A DNA stretch of 48,563 nucleotides from a virus. Position 1 is the stretch's first letter; every line of letters starts with the position of its first letter. The notes under the pieces are model-generated. The model was given only the letters and a program-made list of their open reading frames with translations. It made no database searches and was not told the origin of the DNA. The stretch spans positions 64,001 through 112,563 of IMG/VR virus record IMGVR_UViG_3300018432_000002. One strand, written 5' to 3'. This document shows positions 34,929-42,616 of this stretch, piece by piece. The position numbers and the translations under genes are program-made.

Positions 34929-35012
34929 GCGGGGACCCAGATTCAGCCCTCAGGGCAACCGATCAAGATGTTCCGGGCGGTAGACTGGAGTGAAAGCGGG
35001 GACCCTTTTTTT
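34929..35012. promoter_or_regulatory. Control region with repeated GCGGGGACCC
   Basis: GCGGGGACCC occurs at 34929-34938 and 34996-35005, the second followed by seven T. TAGACT at 34981-34986 is a -10 candidate with a poor -35 before it. The 126-nt gap separates divergent genes 34912 and 35039. Confidence 0.4.
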
Positions 35013-35038
35013 GATCATCTGAGCAGCTAGGAGCACAC

Positions 35039-35272
35039 ATGAGCGACCGGTTGATGTCTTCGATCCACGAGACGCTGACGCAGCAGAGCGTCCCCCAGCC
35101 CTACGTCGTCGCCCAGGCCGTCCGGGACAACCTCGTTATCGAGATCACCGACGAGATGGTTGAGCAGGCAGACGAGGCCGAGGAGAACACGCCCGGTCTC
35201 GCCCACGACCAGATGAAGGCCGCACTGTCCGCCGCGTTCAAGGCGGCCGGCTTCATCGTGGCGGCGCACTGA
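35039..35272 (+). CDS. Small helical protein
   Basis: 77 residues from ATG 35039, with TAGGAG. Acidic helices (EITDEMVEQADEAEENTPGL, HDQMKAALSAAFKAAGF). First gene of the 35039-37858 operon; stop abuts ATG 35272. Unrecognised. Confidence 0.68.
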   Translation: MSDRLMSSIHETLTQQSVPQPYVVAQAVRDNLVIEITDEMVEQADEAEENTPGLAHDQMKAALSAAFKAAGFIVAAH

Positions 35273-35553
35273 TGGCCGGCACCCACCGAGGTGAGATGGC
35301 GCTCAGCGCCTCCCAGCTCGAAACGATCCGCACCGACGGCATGGTCACTGGCTACATCTATCCGCAGGCTCAGTCGGCCAATGTGTTCGTCAAGCCGGGC
35401 CGGTTCGGCACCCCCTACGGCAGGGCGCTTGGCATCACCGAACAGGACCTGGCCCATCTTGTGGACGGCGGCCGAGTCTCGGATGTCCCGATTTACGAGT
35501 CCACCGCTCTAACCGAGGACACCGCCGACCTTTCCGCCGAGGTGACTGCCTGA
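35272..35553 (+). CDS. Small unrecognised protein
   Basis: 93 residues. SASQLETIRTDGMVTGYIYP is helix then strand, FGTPYGRALGITEQDLAHLV a basic-aromatic helix pair, with a hydroxyl-rich acidic tail. TGATG junctions at both ends. Confidence 0.65.
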   Translation: MAGTHRGEMALSASQLETIRTDGMVTGYIYPQAQSANVFVKPGRFGTPYGRALGITEQDLAHLVDGGRVSDVPIYESTALTEDTADLSAEVTA

Positions 35554-35807
35554 TGGCCGCCGACGATGTTGCCCCCGCCGAGGTCAGCGACCCAGCCGCG
35601 CAGATCATCCGCGCCAGCTACCTGGCCGGAATCCTCGACCTCGAAACAGCCCTGGCCCGGCTTCAGGACAACAACATGCACTTCAGCCGGCAGTGGGCGG
35701 TGAACCTGCTGTCCCGGCCGATGAGTGCGGAGCGGGTGGAGCATTGGGCTGGCGTGGCTGTCACCGACGGGCAGATCACGGCCCGACTGGCGGAGGTGAC
35801 CGCGTGA
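35553..35807 (+). CDS. Small helical protein
   Basis: 84 residues, all-helical: AAQIIRASYLAGILDLETAL, ARLQDNNMHFSRQWAVNLLS, then an acidic end. ATG 35553 shares a base with the previous stop; stop overlaps GTG 35804. Confidence 0.65.
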   Translation: MAADDVAPAEVSDPAAQIIRASYLAGILDLETALARLQDNNMHFSRQWAVNLLSRPMSAERVEHWAGVAVTDGQITARLAEVTA

Positions 35808-36001
35808 ACCTTGAGGACATGTCCCACTTCGAGGTGGGCGGCAACACTGACGAAGGCGATGCCGACATCCAGCTGACCTGCCTCCGCTGCCCTGTCGTCG
35901 GCCCGTGGCTGACGGTCAGTCCCGACGAGGACGGGCCCGGTGTGAACCTTGCCGACCTGTTCCAGCGTGCGGAGAAGCACCTCGAGGAGGCGCACCGATG
36001 A
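35804..36001 (+). CDS. Small CxxC protein
   Basis: 65 residues: acidic lead, CLRCPVVG, strand PWLTVSPDEDG and a helix (LADLFQRAEKHLEEAH). Only one CxxC plus a terminal His, so any zinc site needs a partner or dimer. Confidence 0.63.
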   Translation: MNLEDMSHFEVGGNTDEGDADIQLTCLRCPVVGPWLTVSPDEDGPGVNLADLFQRAEKHLEEAHR

Positions 36002-36216
36002 ACGTCGCTTTCGTGTGCGCGAAGGAAGACGAGCAGGGCCCGGAACGCACCCACGAAACCGCCATCGCGATGAAACGCTGCCCGCGCTGCCGTAAGCAGG
36101 CCGTCGCCGGCTACTGGTGTATGGAGGAGGGCTGCGAGCACCAGGACGTTGACCCGGACGACCAGCTCACCGGTCACGGTGAGGGCAAATGCGAGCTGGC
36201 GGAGGTGAACGCCTGA
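35998..36216 (+). CDS. Small zinc-ribbon protein
   Basis: 72 residues: CAKEDEQGPERTHETAIAMK, CPRCRKQAVAGYWCMEEGCE. The Cys pairs are 8-13 residues apart, giving a compact Cys4 knuckle. ATGA overlap with the previous gene; TGATG junction with the next. Confidence 0.65.
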   Translation: MNVAFVCAKEDEQGPERTHETAIAMKRCPRCRKQAVAGYWCMEEGCEHQDVDPDDQLTGHGEGKCELAEVNA

Positions 36217-36434
36217 TGGCCGCGACGATCCCCCGCGCGGAACTTGCTGAGGTGGGGCGCCGACACTCCATCGACTACGACGTGGACTGTGACCCGACCA
36301 TCCACTGGGTTCGCGGTCTAGCGTCTGGCTTACGCGCTGGCGCCGGTTTAGGGTCCCCCAGCGATGCAGTGCTTGCCGAGGCCAACGAACTGGACGCCTT
36401 GGCCGACCGGTACGAGCAGAAGGCGGGAGCCTGA
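36216..36434 (+). CDS. Small unrecognised protein
   Basis: 72 residues from ATG 36216. AELAEVGRRHSIDYDVDCDP, WVRGLASGLRAGAGLGSPSD, then an acidic helix. No clear fold. Coupled on both sides by TGATG. Confidence 0.62.
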   Translation: MAATIPRAELAEVGRRHSIDYDVDCDPTIHWVRGLASGLRAGAGLGSPSDAVLAEANELDALADRYEQKAGA

Positions 36435-36835
36435 TGACTGCGATCACCGTCAACGCCGAGCCGTGCTGGATCGTCACCCACGCGGACGGCAGCCCGTCAG
36501 GCTACGAAGACGAGGAGCCGCACTACGCCACCGAGGACGAGGCGCGGAAGGCTGCCGCGGACATCACCTACGCCGACGACCCGGTCCCGGTCGTGAAGCG
36601 CCTCGACAACCTGTGCCCCTCCGCGACGGCGGCGTGTGGCTACCGCTACGACGAGGACGGCGAAGGTGTGCAGCATTGGCCCGACACCGCTGAGGCGTTC
36701 CGCGTCTACCTGACCGGCACGGCCGACTGGCGGGAGGGTTCTGGCGGGTCGCTGCTGTGTCCTGCTGAGCATGGCTGCGAGGAGTGTGACGCGGCGCTAC
36801 TGCGGCAGTACGAGACCGGAGAGGTGACCGCCTGA
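36434..36835 (+). CDS. Unrecognised protein of 133 residues
   Basis: NAEPCWIVTHADGSPSGYED, TEDEARKAAADITYADDPVP give a short sheet-helix unit like several small products here. The end (CPAEHGCEECDAALLRQYET) has four cysteines for a zinc site. TGATG junction with next gene. Confidence 0.66.
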   Translation: MTAITVNAEPCWIVTHADGSPSGYEDEEPHYATEDEARKAAADITYADDPVPVVKRLDNLCPSATAACGYRYDEDGEGVQHWPDTAEAFRVYLTGTADWREGSGGSLLCPAEHGCEECDAALLRQYETGEVTA

Positions 36836-37242
36836 TGGGTAGCACTCCCCGAGCACATCTGGCCTACGGCTACGACCTGGGTTCTGCCGAGGATTTCAAG
36901 GCCGCCGAACGCGACGAGTACGGCTCCCCGGACCTGCCGTGGGTGCCTGACGACGCCTACGCGTACACCTTCGCCGGCGCCCTGGAGAAGCAACTACCGG
37001 ACCCTCGCGCCGTGGGCGTGGAGTTCTCCGGCGCCGAGGAATCGACTGGCTGGATGCTGATCGCGAAGGGTTCGGAGCGGTCGGTGGACTGGGACGAGGC
37101 GATGGCTCTCGACTTGGACGAGCTCGAAGGTCGGCCGGCGGCGGAGGGTTGGGATGTCCGGCTCGGTGAGGCGCTCGCCGCACTCGGCATCACACCGACG
37201 CAGGTGCGCGCGCGGTGGCTTGTTTTCCCCACCTACGGCTGA
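36835..37242 (+). CDS. Unrecognised protein of 135 residues
   Basis: Acidic protein: AYGYDLGSAEDFKAAERDEY, PWVPDDAYAYTFAGALEKQL, EGWDVRLGEALAALGITPTQ. No cysteines or catalytic motif recognised. TGATG start; followed by a 28-nt leader with AAGGAG for the next gene. Confidence 0.67.
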   Translation: MGSTPRAHLAYGYDLGSAEDFKAAERDEYGSPDLPWVPDDAYAYTFAGALEKQLPDPRAVGVEFSGAEESTGWMLIAKGSERSVDWDEAMALDLDELEGRPAAEGWDVRLGEALAALGITPTQVRARWLVFPTYG

Positions 37243-37270
37243 CCCCAACTACCTGCAAGGAGCTCAACGA

Positions 37271-37501
37271 ATGGCCCGCTTCGGTGTCCTGACATGGGAC
37301 TGGCGCGAACAGCCCAACCTTGAAACCCTCGGCCGCATCCTCGGCGAACTCGGCGGCCTGTCACTGCATCAGGTCGACACCGGCGGCGACGAGTACGCCA
37401 TTGTGATCAGCGAGTCCGGCGGGCTGACCGATGCGCAGGTGACCGCGGTGTGGGAGCGGAGCGAGTACGAACCGATCGTCACCTTGGACTTGGAGCGCTG
37501 A
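37271..37501 (+). CDS. Small ferredoxin-like-fold candidate
   Basis: 76 residues from ATG 37271. RFGVLTWDWREQPNLETLGR, HQVDTGGDEYAIVISESGGL, TDAQVTAVWERSEYEPIVTL: alternating strand-helix-strand-strand-helix-strand, the order of a ferredoxin-like fold. Role unknown. Confidence 0.64.
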   Translation: MARFGVLTWDWREQPNLETLGRILGELGGLSLHQVDTGGDEYAIVISESGGLTDAQVTAVWERSEYEPIVTLDLER

Positions 37502-37546
37502 CCGGGGGTGTAGACGGCCCACCACGACGGCTGGTTCGCTGGGCCG

Positions 37547-37858
37547 ATGACCCCTGACGAGCACGCTGTCGAAGCTGAACGACTCTTGGGTATTGCCCGG
37601 GAAATCTACGACCAAGCGGTTCTTGAGGCCGTCCCGCCGATCGACCCGACAGCGCACGCCGAGATCCAAAGCATCGCCGCTCTCGCCCAGGTCTACGCGA
37701 CGTTGTCGCTGCGCCGACCGGCCTTGTCCGTTCTGCCCGCCGGGCGGGGTGCGGAGACTCCGCTGCCTCACCTGGGTATCCCGATGCCGGAGGACCGCGA
37801 CGGCCGGCCAAGGCATGTGCCGTCGAACGAGGTCGTCGACTTTCCGGACGAGCGGTAG
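37547..37858 (+). CDS. Small helical protein
   Basis: 103 residues from ATG 37547. First two thirds are a long helical pair (HAVEAERLLGIAREIYDQAV, HAEIQSIAALAQVYATLSLR); the rest is Pro-rich and polar. The 279-nt gap after it contains only an AACCACT-CGGC-AGTGGTT hairpin (38048-38065) that I can support. Confidence 0.67.
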   Translation: MTPDEHAVEAERLLGIAREIYDQAVLEAVPPIDPTAHAEIQSIAALAQVYATLSLRRPALSVLPAGRGAETPLPHLGIPMPEDRDGRPRHVPSNEVVDFPDER

Positions 37859-38047
37859 CCCGGCAGCGTCGCTGTTAGCCCGTGCGCGAACCGCCTGTCG
37901 GGTCGGCGGCGTACCGATCATCCATGGGGGTATCGGCTGGCCAGATGGTGGCCTGGGGCTGGACAGTCACCCACCCACCACCAAAGTGGATCTCGTTAAC
38001 GACAGGGCGCCGCCCACCGTCGCACATCTGCGGACCAAACGGACAAC

Positions 38048-38065
38048 AACCACTCGGCAGTGGTT
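38048..38065. other. Short hairpin before the membrane protein gene
   Basis: AACCACT (38048-38054) and AGTGGTT (38059-38065) pair perfectly over a 4-nt loop. It lies 73 nt before GTG 38138 and overlaps an alternative GTG at 38060, which argues for the later start. Confidence 0.45.
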
Positions 38066-38137
38066 AACAAGCCCGTAACTGGAACCGTTCCACCGACGTT
38101 CTCCCCGTATTGGACCTTCACGGGACTTGGGGACGAC

Positions 38138-38752
38138 GTGAGCCAAACGCCAGGCGAAAACACCCGCGACATCCTTGCCCTCAGACAAGCACACCCCGCC
38201 GAGAAAAACCTGCAACCCGGCGAACGCGAAGACGACATCCGACGGGTCGGCCGGCGCGACTACATCCTCGGCACCGCCGTATTCCTCGGCACCTTCGTCC
38301 TCGCCCTCGTCATCGCCCTCATCAGCGAACAGCGAGTGTTCGAAACCCGGCCAGGGCAGCTGTTCGCCGTCATGGCGTTGATGGCACTCATGGCATTGGG
38401 TGGCAGTCTCGTCATCAACGGCCGCACCGAACGCCGCGAACGCAACCAGCGGGCGTCGGTACGGGTCGCGTTGAAAGAGATCGCCGAGATGCGGGAGCAG
38501 CTGCACCTGGCGATCGGGCTGGTGGCGCCGCTACCTGGGCGGCTTGACCAGACCAGTGAACGCCTCGACCGTATCGGTGACGCCATGACGCACCTAGCCG
38601 CGAGTCTGCCCGACGAACTGCTCAGCCAGCATTGGAAGGGTTTCAGCGATGCTGTTCGTGAGGGATTCGGCGAGCGGACCGGAACAGAGGGCAGCAAGAG
38701 GCGGCCCAGTCGGCATCTTGGGATTGCCCATCCGGACCCGCCAAGCAGCTAA
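38138..38752 (+). CDS. Two-helix membrane protein with cytoplasmic coiled coil
   Basis: 204 residues from GTG 38138, with GGGGA upstream (GTG 38060 is in frame). After about 40 polar residues, two membrane helices: DYILGTAVFLGTFVLALVIA (about 42-62) and LFAVMALMALMALGGSLVI (about 75-93). A basic stretch (RTERRERNQR) and a long helix (VRVALKEIAEMREQLHLAIG, then LDQTSERLDRIGDAMTHLAA) follow, typical of phage membrane-associated coiled-coil proteins. Superinfection exclusion is one possibility, without direct evidence. Confidence 0.7.
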   Translation: MSQTPGENTRDILALRQAHPAEKNLQPGEREDDIRRVGRRDYILGTAVFLGTFVLALVIALISEQRVFETRPGQLFAVMALMALMALGGSLVINGRTERRERNQRASVRVALKEIAEMREQLHLAIGLVAPLPGRLDQTSERLDRIGDAMTHLAASLPDELLSQHWKGFSDAVREGFGERTGTEGSKRRPSRHLGIAHPDPPSS

Positions 38753-38859
38753 TGAGCCCCTTGGAGCCAGCTAGACCCTGACAGTGTCGATTAGGTGGTG
38801 GGGTCCACCGGGTAACCGCCCCACCGGACCACTGAACCGGACTGCCTACTGTCTCCCGC

Positions 38860-39270
38860 GTGATCAATCCGGAGCCGGGAGGCGCGCTTTATGCGCAACT
38901 CGCCGCCACGCTGCGGGAACAGATCACCGCCGGCACGCTGCGCCCTGGACAGGTCATCCCGTCTGAGCGGACACTGGCTCAGCAGTACAACGTCGGCCGG
39001 GAAACCGTCAGCCGGGCCGTGAAGTCGCTACGCGCGGAAGGCCTGCTCGAGTATCGCCGCGGAATGGGGGTGTTCGTGCGCGAGCCCACCGCATTCGCAC
39101 CGCTGACCCCACTGCCCGGGTCGACTGCCGTGGCGCGGATGCCCACTCTCGCCGAACGGGGCCGGCTCGGCCTGGACGACGGGGTTCCGGTCATTGAGGT
39201 CATACCACAGGACGGCGGCAGGGCCGAGGTGTACGCCGCTGACCAGTGGCAATTGCACTGGCCCACCTGA
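38860..39270 (+). CDS. GntR-family winged-helix regulator (short)
   Basis: 136 residues from GTG 38860. YAQLAATLREQITAGTLRPG, SERTLAQQYNVGRETVSRAV, EYRRGMGVFV form a textbook GntR winged helix over residues 9-75. The C-terminal 60 residues are too short for a UTRA or FCD effector domain. TACTGT at 38847-38852 could be a -10 giving a leaderless mRNA. Its place 95 nt before the integrase matches the GntR-integrase pairing of actinobacterial elements, so control of integration is likely. Confidence 0.85.
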   Translation: MINPEPGGALYAQLAATLREQITAGTLRPGQVIPSERTLAQQYNVGRETVSRAVKSLRAEGLLEYRRGMGVFVREPTAFAPLTPLPGSTAVARMPTLAERGRLGLDDGVPVIEVIPQDGGRAEVYAADQWQLHWPT

Positions 39271-39365
39271 CTGGGTGCTTTGCGCCATTGATGACGTAAC
39301 TCCCTAACTCGACATGCGTTCAGCCCGAGGTTTGTATTACGGGTTGCCGTTGTTAGCGTGACCGA

Positions 39366-40862
39366 ATGCGCACCGACCTGTACGCCCGCAAGTCCTCCAG
39401 TGACCTTGGGCGTTCCGTGGCCCGCCAGGAACGCACCTGGCGGGCCGACTGCGAGGCAGAAGGGCTCGAGCCAGGCCGCGTTTTTGTCGACCCGGACTTC
39501 TCGGCAAGCCAGTACGCCCGCAAAGACCGCCCGGACTACACCGCCCTCCTCGAACACATCCGGGCCGGCGAGACGGAGATGGTGTCGCTGTGGGAGGTGA
39601 CCCGAGGCTCCCGCCAGATGGGCGAGTGGGTGACCTTCCTCGACCTGTGCAGGGAGAAACGCGTCATGGTGCGCGTCTTCGGCGACGGCGAAGACGCGTT
39701 CACCTACCGGACATGGGTGCAGCGCGACCGCGACTCACTGATGAAGGAAGGCATTGCCGCCGAGAGTGAGGTGGAGCGGATCCGCACCCGCACCCGGGCC
39801 GGTACGGCTGACGCAGCCCACGAGGGCCGCCCACCGGGGCCGCTACTGGATGGCTACGTTCGGGAGTACGGGGCGTTGACCGGTGACAGCCTCTCACCGT
39901 CAGGCGCGAAACGTCGGGAGATCCGCCAGGTGATTGACGAGCCCAGGGCGGCTATCTACCGCGCTGCGGCGGAAGGCGTCATCAACGGTGTGCCGCTGAA
40001 CTTCATCGTGCGGGTCCTGACCGCCTGGGGAATCCCGACGGCGTCCGGGGGCAGTGTGTGGCAGGGGACCGTGATGCGCCGCATGCTCCTCAATCCTGGG
40101 ATGCAAGGGCATCGGGTGCTCGCCGGGAAGATTGTCAGGCGCGACGCCTGGCCCGCGATCTTCGACCCGGTGACGGCGGCCCGGGTGCGTGAGATCCTCA
40201 CGGAGAGCGGCCGGCGACACCGGTCCGACGGCCGGCTGAAGTACATGCTGACCGGGGCGCTGAAGTGCGGGGCGTGCCGACACCCGATGGGCAGCCGGAC
40301 GTGGAGTCAGCAGCAGTACCAGTGCGCCCAGCCGGGATGTTCCAAGGTAGCTGTTTCGATGCGGCTGGTGGAGGACGAGGTGTCTCGGCTGATCGTGGCC
40401 CGCCTGATTCAGCATGACGCGATGAGTGCACCCGCGTTCGCGGCGACCACCGATGACTCTGCCGTCCGGGCGGCGAAGGCTGAGCTTGCGGTTCTGGCCA
40501 GCCGCCGCGATGAGCTGTACCGCGAGGCGGCGAAACCGGACGGGCCGAGCTTGGCCTTGGTTGCCGCCGCAGAGCGGGAACTACTTCCCCGAATCGACGC
40601 GATGCAGGATGAGATCCGGCGCCTGACCCTGCCGCCGGTGCTGCACGACTTCGATCCGCAGGACCTCGCACGGAGATGGGATTCCGGGTATTACGCGGTG
40701 GGTGATCGCCGGGCGGTGGTGATGGGCTTGGCTGATCTGGTGTTGTCGCCGGTGGGTAAGGCGGGCCGTTGGTCGCGGTGGCGCTTGGCGGAGTCCCGCT
40801 GGCGTGGCGATGCCCTGACGTGGGGTGAGCGTTGGGGCGCCGAAGCCCGTATCGATTCCTGA
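39366..40862 (+). CDS. int: Large serine recombinase (phage integrase)
   Basis: 498 residues. Resolvase catalytic domain at about 1-150: nucleophile Ser10 in YARKSS, the conserved Arg in SVARQERTWRADCEAEG, and VSLWEVTRGSRQMGEW. The recombinase domain follows to about 290, then a zinc ribbon with C301, C304, C320, C325, and a coiled coil (VRAAKAELAVLASRRDELYR) at about 360-425. This is the full phiC31-type layout that joins attP and attB without host factors. ATG 39366 is taken; the 95-nt region before it may hold attP and the promoter. It ends directly against the stop of the convergent repressor gene. Confidence 0.95.
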   Translation: MRTDLYARKSSSDLGRSVARQERTWRADCEAEGLEPGRVFVDPDFSASQYARKDRPDYTALLEHIRAGETEMVSLWEVTRGSRQMGEWVTFLDLCREKRVMVRVFGDGEDAFTYRTWVQRDRDSLMKEGIAAESEVERIRTRTRAGTADAAHEGRPPGPLLDGYVREYGALTGDSLSPSGAKRREIRQVIDEPRAAIYRAAAEGVINGVPLNFIVRVLTAWGIPTASGGSVWQGTVMRRMLLNPGMQGHRVLAGKIVRRDAWPAIFDPVTAARVREILTESGRRHRSDGRLKYMLTGALKCGACRHPMGSRTWSQQQYQCAQPGCSKVAVSMRLVEDEVSRLIVARLIQHDAMSAPAFAATTDDSAVRAAKAELAVLASRRDELYREAAKPDGPSLALVAAAERELLPRIDAMQDEIRRLTLPPVLHDFDPQDLARRWDSGYYAVGDRRAVVMGLADLVLSPVGKAGRWSRWRLAESRWRGDALTWGERWGAEARIDS

Positions 40863-41252
40863 TCAGCTTGCTTGGCTGCGGTAGGAAGCAGCCTGCAGGT
40901 ACTTGAGGTAGTTGATCCATTCGCGGCGGCTTTCGGCGGAGATGTTGCCGCTTTGCAGGATCTGCAGGACTTCCTCGACTTCGGCGGGGAGCGCATCGTC
41001 TCCGGGGGAGATCTCTTCCTCGGTGAGGTAGCCGAGGGCGACTGCAGCGCGCCTTGGATCGATGCCGAGGGCGGTGCACACGCTGCGGACGTGCTGGGGT
41101 TCGGGCCGGTCGGCGAGACCCCTTTCCCATCTACTGATGGTGCTGCGGCTGACGCCGGATTCCTGCTCGAGGTCCTCCTGTGACCAGCCTTTGGCTCGCC
41201 GGGCGTTGCCGATGAGGTCGGCGAAGCTCTCGGCTCCTGCTGAGTCATCCAT
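40863..41252 (-). CDS. XRE-family repressor (probable immunity repressor)
   Basis: 129 residues from ATG 41252; the frame is open to 41390, but a TACGAT -10-like box (41264-41269) 11 nt before this ATG and TGACGCA boxes favour 41252, possibly leaderless. Helix-turn-helix at about 10-64: FADLIGNARRAKGWSQEDLE, QESGVSRSTISRWERG, typical Xre/CI type. The C-terminus (VEEVLQILQSGNISAESRRE, INYLKYLQAASYR) is a small helical oligomerisation region. Placed next to the integrase and divergent from the cro-like gene, as in phage lysogeny switches. Confidence 0.85.
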   Translation of the reverse strand: MDDSAGAESFADLIGNARRAKGWSQEDLEQESGVSRSTISRWERGLADRPEPQHVRSVCTALGIDPRRAAVALGYLTEEEISPGDDALPAEVEEVLQILQSGNISAESRREWINYLKYLQAASYRSQAS

Positions 41253-41479
41253 GACGCAATCGTAGGGGATTCCGCCCGTCCAGGAATGCGTCATGTGCGA
41301 TGCGTGCATAGGTGACGAGTGCACGAAGCCGTCCAATCCTCGCCCAATTCCCGTGAGGGCAACGGCAAGCCGCCGCATGTCATCGATCATCTTTTATCTT
41401 TGACACGAACGGAAGACTTTTCTGCGCCACTGTTGACTCATGACGCAGCAACCGTCACTCTTGAGCCATGAGTGACGCA
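41251..41479. promoter_or_regulatory. Lysogeny switch region with TGACGCA boxes
   Basis: The 215-nt divergent gap carries ATGACGCA at 41251-41258 and 41440-41447, its reverse complement TGCGTCAT at 41287-41294, and GTGACGCA at 41472-41479, the first and last overlapping the two start codons. TTGACA (41400-41405) and TTGACT (41434-41439) are -35-like. Likely operators of the XRE repressor and/or the divergent HTH protein. Confidence 0.65.
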
Positions 41480-41719
41480 GAGACTGTGGCACCGCGCGTC
41501 ATACCTGACGAGCCCCCCAAACTCCGCCTGGACCTGTACAACGCTGCATGCCAGGCCAAAGGACTAACCCGCCGAGCGGACCGGGCGGTCCTGTTTCAGA
41601 TCCCTCGCCGCGCTGTCTACCGGCTCGAGAAGAACGAAGTCGTGCCGCTGCTCACCACGGCACAGCGGATCGCCTCCAAGCTCGACCTGACCGTCGACGA
41701 GCTCTGGCCGGCCGCATGA
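41468..41719 (+). CDS. Small HTH protein, cro-like
   Basis: 83 residues from ATG 41468. RLDLYNAACQAKGLTRRADR, then FQIPRRAVYRLEKNEVVPLL and ASKLDLTVDELWPAA: an XRE-like helix-turn-helix of the type that ends in a VDELWP motif (as in many phage and plasmid regulators). Divergent from the repressor over TGACGCA boxes, so it is the probable Cro-type antagonist. Confidence 0.72.
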   Translation: MSDAETVAPRVIPDEPPKLRLDLYNAACQAKGLTRRADRAVLFQIPRRAVYRLEKNEVVPLLTTAQRIASKLDLTVDELWPAA

Positions 41720-41904
41720 ACATCGACGACCTGCCGGACTACGCCATCCAGCTCGCCAGTGAGGCACCGCGGCTAAGCACCGATCAGCTTGAGCTGCTTG
41801 GTTCAGTGCTTTACCGCAACGAGCCGGTTCGCCCGGCTGCGGTCAAGGTTCTCCCTGCGGTTGCGGCCCGTGTAGCCATTGCACCCGAGCAGCGTGCCGC
41901 ATGA
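41716..41904 (+). CDS. Small helical protein
   Basis: 62 residues: LPDYAIQLASEAPRLSTDQL, ELLGSVLYRN, PAAVKVLPAVAARV. No motif. ATGA overlap with the cro-like gene makes it part of the early rightward operon. Confidence 0.64.
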   Translation: MNIDDLPDYAIQLASEAPRLSTDQLELLGSVLYRNEPVRPAAVKVLPAVAARVAIAPEQRAA

Positions 41905-42086
41905 GCCCCGCGATCCTGACCCCGCAGCGCGACGGCTGCCTGTTCGAGCGGGACGGTCTCGTGCGCCGTTTCGACTCGTACGCGGACGCCGAGGCTGAGG
42001 CGATTGCCGGTCTGGTGCCGTTCACAGTCGACCGGTTCCCAATGTCGCCGATCGTGCTGGCCGTATCGCCGGCCCTCAAAGCCTGA
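41901..42086 (+). CDS. Small unrecognised protein
   Basis: 61 residues: LTPQRDGCLFERDGLVRRFD, SYADAEAEAIAGLVPFTVDR. A strand-helix-strand unit. ATG 41901 overlaps previous stop. Confidence 0.62.
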   Translation: MSPAILTPQRDGCLFERDGLVRRFDSYADAEAEAIAGLVPFTVDRFPMSPIVLAVSPALKA

Positions 42087-42099
42087 CAACGAGGAAGCC

Positions 42100-42174
42100 G
42101 TGAGCGCTGCTATCGCCCACGGCCCTCACTTCCCAGTTCAACGCCTCTACCGCTCCGGGAGTGACGTTCTATGA
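42100..42174 (+). CDS. Possible 24-residue mini-gene or leader peptide
   Basis: GTG 42100 with GAGGA 5 nt upstream encodes MSAAIAHGPHFPVQRLYRSG plus four residues, and its stop overlaps ATG 42171 (ATGA). It fills an 84-nt gap in an otherwise overlapping chain, so it may couple translation into the next gene. Confidence 0.4.
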   Translation: MSAAIAHGPHFPVQRLYRSGSDVL

Positions 42175-42377
42175 CTATCGATATCACAAAGCCTCCGGTT
42201 CCCGCGAACATGCTGCGCCTGGATGGCACACCCATTCGCCCGACCGTGGAGATCCCACTCAAGCCGTGCTGCCGCGAGGTGCTCCTCGGCGAGGAGTGCC
42301 CCTGCGACTCTGCCGACCTGGCCGACATGTTCGCGCAGCCCCTGTTCCTGGACCTGCGCCCGGCGGTGAACGCGTGA
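42171..42377 (+). CDS. Small cysteine-containing protein
   Basis: 68 residues: PVPANMLRLDGTPIRPTVEI, PCCREVLLGEECPCDSADLA: four cysteines for one site, then an acidic helix. GGGAG lies 10 nt before ATG 42171. Confidence 0.66.
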   Translation: MTIDITKPPVPANMLRLDGTPIRPTVEIPLKPCCREVLLGEECPCDSADLADMFAQPLFLDLRPAVNA

Positions 42378-42616
42378 TCCCGTCGGCTCTTCCGCTGCCG
42401 TTCACCTTCACCGGCCATTCGGTGTCGGCGGTACGGCAGGTGGTGCCGTACTTCGTGGAGATCCCCGGCCAGGGCATGCTGCGGCGCACCGCGGAGTACT
42501 TCGGCTGGTCGTGCACGTGCGGTGAGGTGTCGCGCCCGGAGAACCGGTGGAGTCACGAGCATCTCGCGGTGGATATGGGGATGCGGCATGCCGAGCAGCT
42601 GGGCATTGCATCGTGA
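42374..42616 (+). CDS. Small CxC protein
   Basis: 80 residues: beta-rich (FTFTGHSVSAVRQVVPYFVE, MLRRTAEYFGWSCTCGEVSR), then HEHLAVDMGMRHAEQLG. CTC plus histidines could bind zinc. GTG 42374 overlaps the previous stop. Confidence 0.64.
   Translation: MIPSALPLPFTFTGHSVSAVRQVVPYFVEIPGQGMLRRTAEYFGWSCTCGEVSRPENRWSHEHLAVDMGMRHAEQLGIAS

Noticed and set aside
37882-38067. 61-codon frame in the 37859-38137 gap
   Set aside because: Poor codon pattern, no ribosome site, and its end lies in the 38048-38065 hairpin.
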